A stretch of DNA of 64,000 nt from Pararhizobium sp. YC-54 (GTDB taxonomy: Bacteria > Pseudomonadota > Alphaproteobacteria > Rhizobiales > Rhizobiaceae): the NCBI RefSeq assembly GCF_025847205.1, contig NZ_JAOYTH010000008.1, positions 247,864 through 311,863 on the forward strand, read 5' to 3'. Made by a program: the position numbers and the translations under genes. Below, piece after piece: positions 61,632 to 64,000 of the stretch; position 1 is the first letter of the stretch; each line of letters starts with the position of its first letter. The notes under the pieces were generated by a model. The model saw only the letters and a program-made list of their open reading frames with translations, did not search any database and was not told the DNA's origin.

Positions 61632-64000
61632 TTATTCATTCGCAGCCCTCGCTGATATCATTTCGATATCGACCGCCTTCTCCCAATGCCTTTTCTTCAG
61701 CATCAAGTCGATCGCACGCTGTAGCTTGAGCATGCCCTGGGGCGGACGTTCATCGTCAGCCGGCGCCGAATGATAGACAATCCGTAGGGATATCTGGCCG
61801 TCGATACGCTCATCGATCAATCTTTCCAGTGTTTGGCTGAGTTCCGAGATTGCCTTTTCCCCCGTCGCCAGAGCTCTTGCAGTGACGTCGATCTGCAACA
61901 CTTGCTGGGACGACGCTCCGAAATTCAGCTTCGTAAGCTTGCCCCGTGTCAGGCGCACGACGCGGGGGTTCTCGGTCGTGAGGCGATAGCCGGTCGGTAA
62001 CGTTCGCACGTCAAGCTTGAGGATGAAGTTGGAGCCGATATCGGCATCTGGAATGGCCGCGCAGGGGACGTTGTAGCGTCCGTACTGGTCAGTCGTGATC
62101 AAGATGCCGCCCACGGTTGCCAGCCGAACGCCAGGCAAACCGTCTTCGCCATCGTCCTGATAGCCGTTGCGATTGCGGTCATCGAAGACCTTGCCGATGA
62201 TTTCGCCGCAATCGAACACGTGTTCGGCTTCGATACGAACCACCGCTTTCGCCGGCGGGGCAAGCAGCTCGCCTGAATTGGTGTGCCGCACCACGGCTAC
62301 ATTGGTGTGCTCCCCAGGCTCGACGTTAGCCCCGACCCTCGTGTAGAGGGTGAGCGCGACAGCTCCTTTTGCGGGAACTATCAGCGGACCAAATGACAGA
62401 TTGCGACCATCGGCTTTTACCGTGATATCTTTGCCATCCAATTTCGCCGAACCGGGCACATAGATGAAACCCGCAGGCAGCGTGTCGATCACGGTAAGCT
62501 TAGAGGCGTCGCGCTTGCCGCGGTTTGCGATCCTGATCGTATACCCCACCCGGTCGCCGCGACGGGCGGTCGCCACGCCGGCCACTTTGCTGATTGTAAT
62601 ATCCGATTTCAATGACGGAGGTGGGACAACGATGGTCGGCGTACCTTCGCCCCCCGGATTGACGGTCGGGTCGGTGCCCGTGTCCGACGCGTCATGCACC
62701 GTCACGCCATCATGCATCGAGCCGTGTGCCACTGCGATGTTCGCGTACCGGGCCGGAGGATTTTCCACTTCCGGATTGATCCGTGCTGTAAAGACAACCG
62801 AGAAGCGATCACCAACCGCAAGCTCGCCGCTTTGTGCATCGAACAGATCCGGATGGTTGGCGGTCCCGTCAAAATGCGAGCTGAGAACGGGAGGCACAGA
62901 CCGCCCCGATTGATTGTCAAAGATGAGGCGGGGTTTCTCGACGATCTGCTGGAAGGCAGCACCCAATTGATCTCCCGCAGACAAATCGTCACGCAGTTGC
63001 AACCGGGACAGGGAAACATTCCCCGTGTTTGCGACAATGACCGTATAGCTCACGTCGAAACTGCCGTCGGCATTCTGCTGCAGGATTTTCGCAGCTTTTG
63101 CGACACCCAGCTGCGGTGATGCCGGAAGCGGCGTCACCGTCGGGTCGTCCGGATTGCCGTCGCCGTCGGGATCGGCGTCGGCCGGATTGGACGGATCGTC
63201 GGAGGTGTCGGTGACGTCGGCGCCATCGGGGTCCTGGCCGGTCGCCGTCGCCTGGTTGACCACCGTGCCGGCGTCGAGGTCGGCCTGGGTCAGCGCATAG
63301 GTCGCCGACAGCGTCGATACCGCCCCCGGCGCCAGGCTGGCGACCGTGCCGGCATAGCCGATCCGGGCGTCATCAACGGCGATATCGGCGAGCGTCACAT
63401 TGCCGGTATTGGTCACCGTCAGCGTGTAGGTGATGACGTCACCGACGCCGGCCACCCCGTCGGCCCCCTTGTCGAGGCTGGCGGTCTTGCCAAGCGCGAT
63501 CGCCGGCTGCACGCCAAGCGGCGTCACCGTCGGGTCGTCCGGATTGCCGTCGCCATCGGGATCGGCATCGGCCGGATTGGACGGATCGTCGGAGGTGTCG
63601 GTGACATCGGTTCCATCGGGGTCCTTTCCGGTCGCCAGCGCCGTGTTCTCCACCGAACCCGCATCGAGATCGGCCTGGGTCAGCGCATAGGTCGCCGACA
63701 GCGTCGATACCGCACCCGGCGCCAGGCTGGCGACCGTGCCGGCATAGCCGATCCGGGCGTCATCAACGGCGATATCGGAAAGCGTCACATTGCCGGTGTT
63801 GGTCACCGTCAGCGTGTAGGTGATGACGTCACCGACGCCCGCCACCCCGTCGGCCCCCTTGTCGAGGCTGGCGGTCTTGCCAAGCGCGATCGCCGGCTGC
63901 ACGCCAAGCGGCGTCACCGTCGGGTCGTCCGGATTGCCGTCGCCGTCGGGATCGGCATCGGCCGGATTGGACGGATCGTCGGAGGTGTCGGTGACATCGG
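61632..64000 (-). CDS. DUF11-repeat surface protein with SdrD-like B domain (N-terminus beyond window)
   Basis: Frame open from the right edge to a stop at 61632, at least 789 residues, N-terminus missing. Two complete 130-residue repeats (TPLGVQPAIALGKTASLDKG ... GDGNPDDPTV) and part of a third are DUF11 beta-sandwich modules joined by Asp/Pro-rich linkers. They are followed by two diverged DUF11-like modules (GDQLGAAFQQIVEK and SKVAGVATARRGDRVGYTIR). Then comes a B-type domain with GKVFDDRNRNGYQDDGEDGLPGV, a calcium-loop pattern. The ~150-residue C-terminus is helical and unfamiliar, with no visible membrane anchor or autotransporter. Probably a secreted or outer-surface adhesin; secretion route unknown. 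Confidence 0.8.
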   Translation of the reverse strand, partial: DVTDTSDDPSNPADADPDGDGNPDDPTVTPLGVQPAIALGKTASLDKGADGVAGVGDVITYTLTVTNTGNVTLSDIAVDDARIGYAGTVASLAPGAVSTLSATYALTQADLDAGSVENTALATGKDPDGTDVTDTSDDPSNPADADPDGDGNPDDPTVTPLGVQPAIALGKTASLDKGADGVAGVGDVITYTLTVTNTGNVTLADIAVDDARIGYAGTVASLAPGAVSTLSATYALTQADLDAGTVVNQATATGQDPDGADVTDTSDDPSNPADADPDGDGNPDDPTVTPLPASPQLGVAKAAKILQQNADGSFDVSYTVIVANTGNVSLSRLQLRDDLSAGDQLGAAFQQIVEKPRLIFDNQSGRSVPPVLSSHFDGTANHPDLFDAQSGELAVGDRFSVVFTARINPEVENPPARYANIAVAHGSMHDGVTVHDASDTGTDPTVNPGGEGTPTIVVPPPSLKSDITISKVAGVATARRGDRVGYTIRIANRGKRDASKLTVIDTLPAGFIYVPGSAKLDGKDITVKADGRNLSFGPLIVPAKGAVALTLYTRVGANVEPGEHTNVAVVRHTNSGELLAPPAKAVVRIEAEHVFDCGEIIGKVFDDRNRNGYQDDGEDGLPGVRLATVGGILITTDQYGRYNVPCAAIPDADIGSNFILKLDVRTLPTGYRLTTENPRVVRLTRGKLTKLNFGASSQQVLQIDVTARALATGEKAISELSQTLERLIDERIDGQISLRIVYHSAPADDERPPQGMLKLQRAIDLMLKKRHWEKAVDIEMISARAANE
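63121..64000 (-). repeat. 390-bp tandem coding repeat (two full units plus part)
   Basis: The segment CGCCAAGCGGCGTCACCGTC occurs at about 63511 and 63901, and a variant of it at about 63121, giving a 390-bp period (130 codons). Units differ at only scattered positions. More units probably lie beyond the right edge. Confidence 0.85.

Noticed and set aside
63121..64000. Tandem repeats considered as CRISPR or satellite DNA
   Set aside because: The 390-bp period is an exact multiple of three and encodes DUF11 protein modules.

Overview
The window looks like a piece of a Rhizobiaceae-type alphaproteobacterial replicon (Rhizobium, Agrobacterium or Sinorhizobium relatives). The reasons are high GC, many ABC uptake systems each packed with its own catabolic genes and regulator, a tauRABCXY-xsc-tauZ-pta taurine locus, and three copies of a dyad-containing intergenic repeat of a kind I associate with rhizobia. 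I see no rRNA, tRNA, CRISPR array, prophage or intact transposon. The only mobile-element trace is a decayed IS5-like transposase tail near 15.3 kb. The assignment to a group is inference from gene content.

Layout. 1-7.8 kb: three amidohydrolases around a peptide/nickel-type (Opp/Dpp) transporter with a binding protein and two permeases but no ATPase in view. 7.9-15.05 kb: a complete second Opp/Dpp operon (binding protein, two permeases, fused double ATPase, RpiR regulator) divergent from a DmpA-type aminopeptidase. 15.5-27.4 kb: one long operon with an XRE-cupin regulator, a third Opp/Dpp transporter, a GAF protein, hydantoinase/oxoprolinase A and B subunits, an Asp/Glu/hydantoin racemase and an M24 peptidase. 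27.6-33.9 kb: a GntR-FCD regulator divergent from a branched-chain-type transporter that ends in a second racemase. 34.0-34.8 kb: a GNAT/DUF1778 toxin-antitoxin pair. 34.9-41.1 kb: an unusual island with a YcaO enzyme, a cyclase-BTAD-TPR regulator, an unrecognised 146-residue protein and an animal-type heme peroxidase. 41.4-51.1 kb: a ROK-led operon with a fourth Opp/Dpp transporter, a sugar isomerase-like protein and a PIG-L deacetylase, plus a divergent isomerase paralogue. 51.1-61.4 kb: taurine uptake and dissimilation. 61.6-64.0 kb: the C-terminal part of a DUF11-repeat surface protein that runs off the right edge.

How the parts work together. The first 34 kb appears devoted to importing and hydrolysing cyclic or blocked amides and small peptides: three amidohydrolases, hydantoinase/oxoprolinase AB, two racemases and two peptidases, fed by four transporters. 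A short palindrome, ATTGT-NN-ACAAT, overlaps or abuts TTGACA promoter elements at both promoters of the first cluster and recurs beside the GntR gene 22 kb away, which suggests a shared regulator. In the taurine locus TauABC imports taurine, TauXY deaminates it to sulfoacetaldehyde, Xsc forms acetyl phosphate and sulfite, Pta makes acetyl-CoA, and TauZ probably exports the sulfur anion. TauR likely acts at two direct CTGGA repeats spaced 22 bp apart.

A repeated design feature is a perfect or near-perfect hairpin placed just after the binding-protein gene in five of the six transporters. Such hairpins are expected to raise binding-protein mRNA over the downstream permease mRNA. The most likely undescribed biology is the YcaO/peroxidase/cyclase island. 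All functional statements come from reading motifs and context; no database search was possible.
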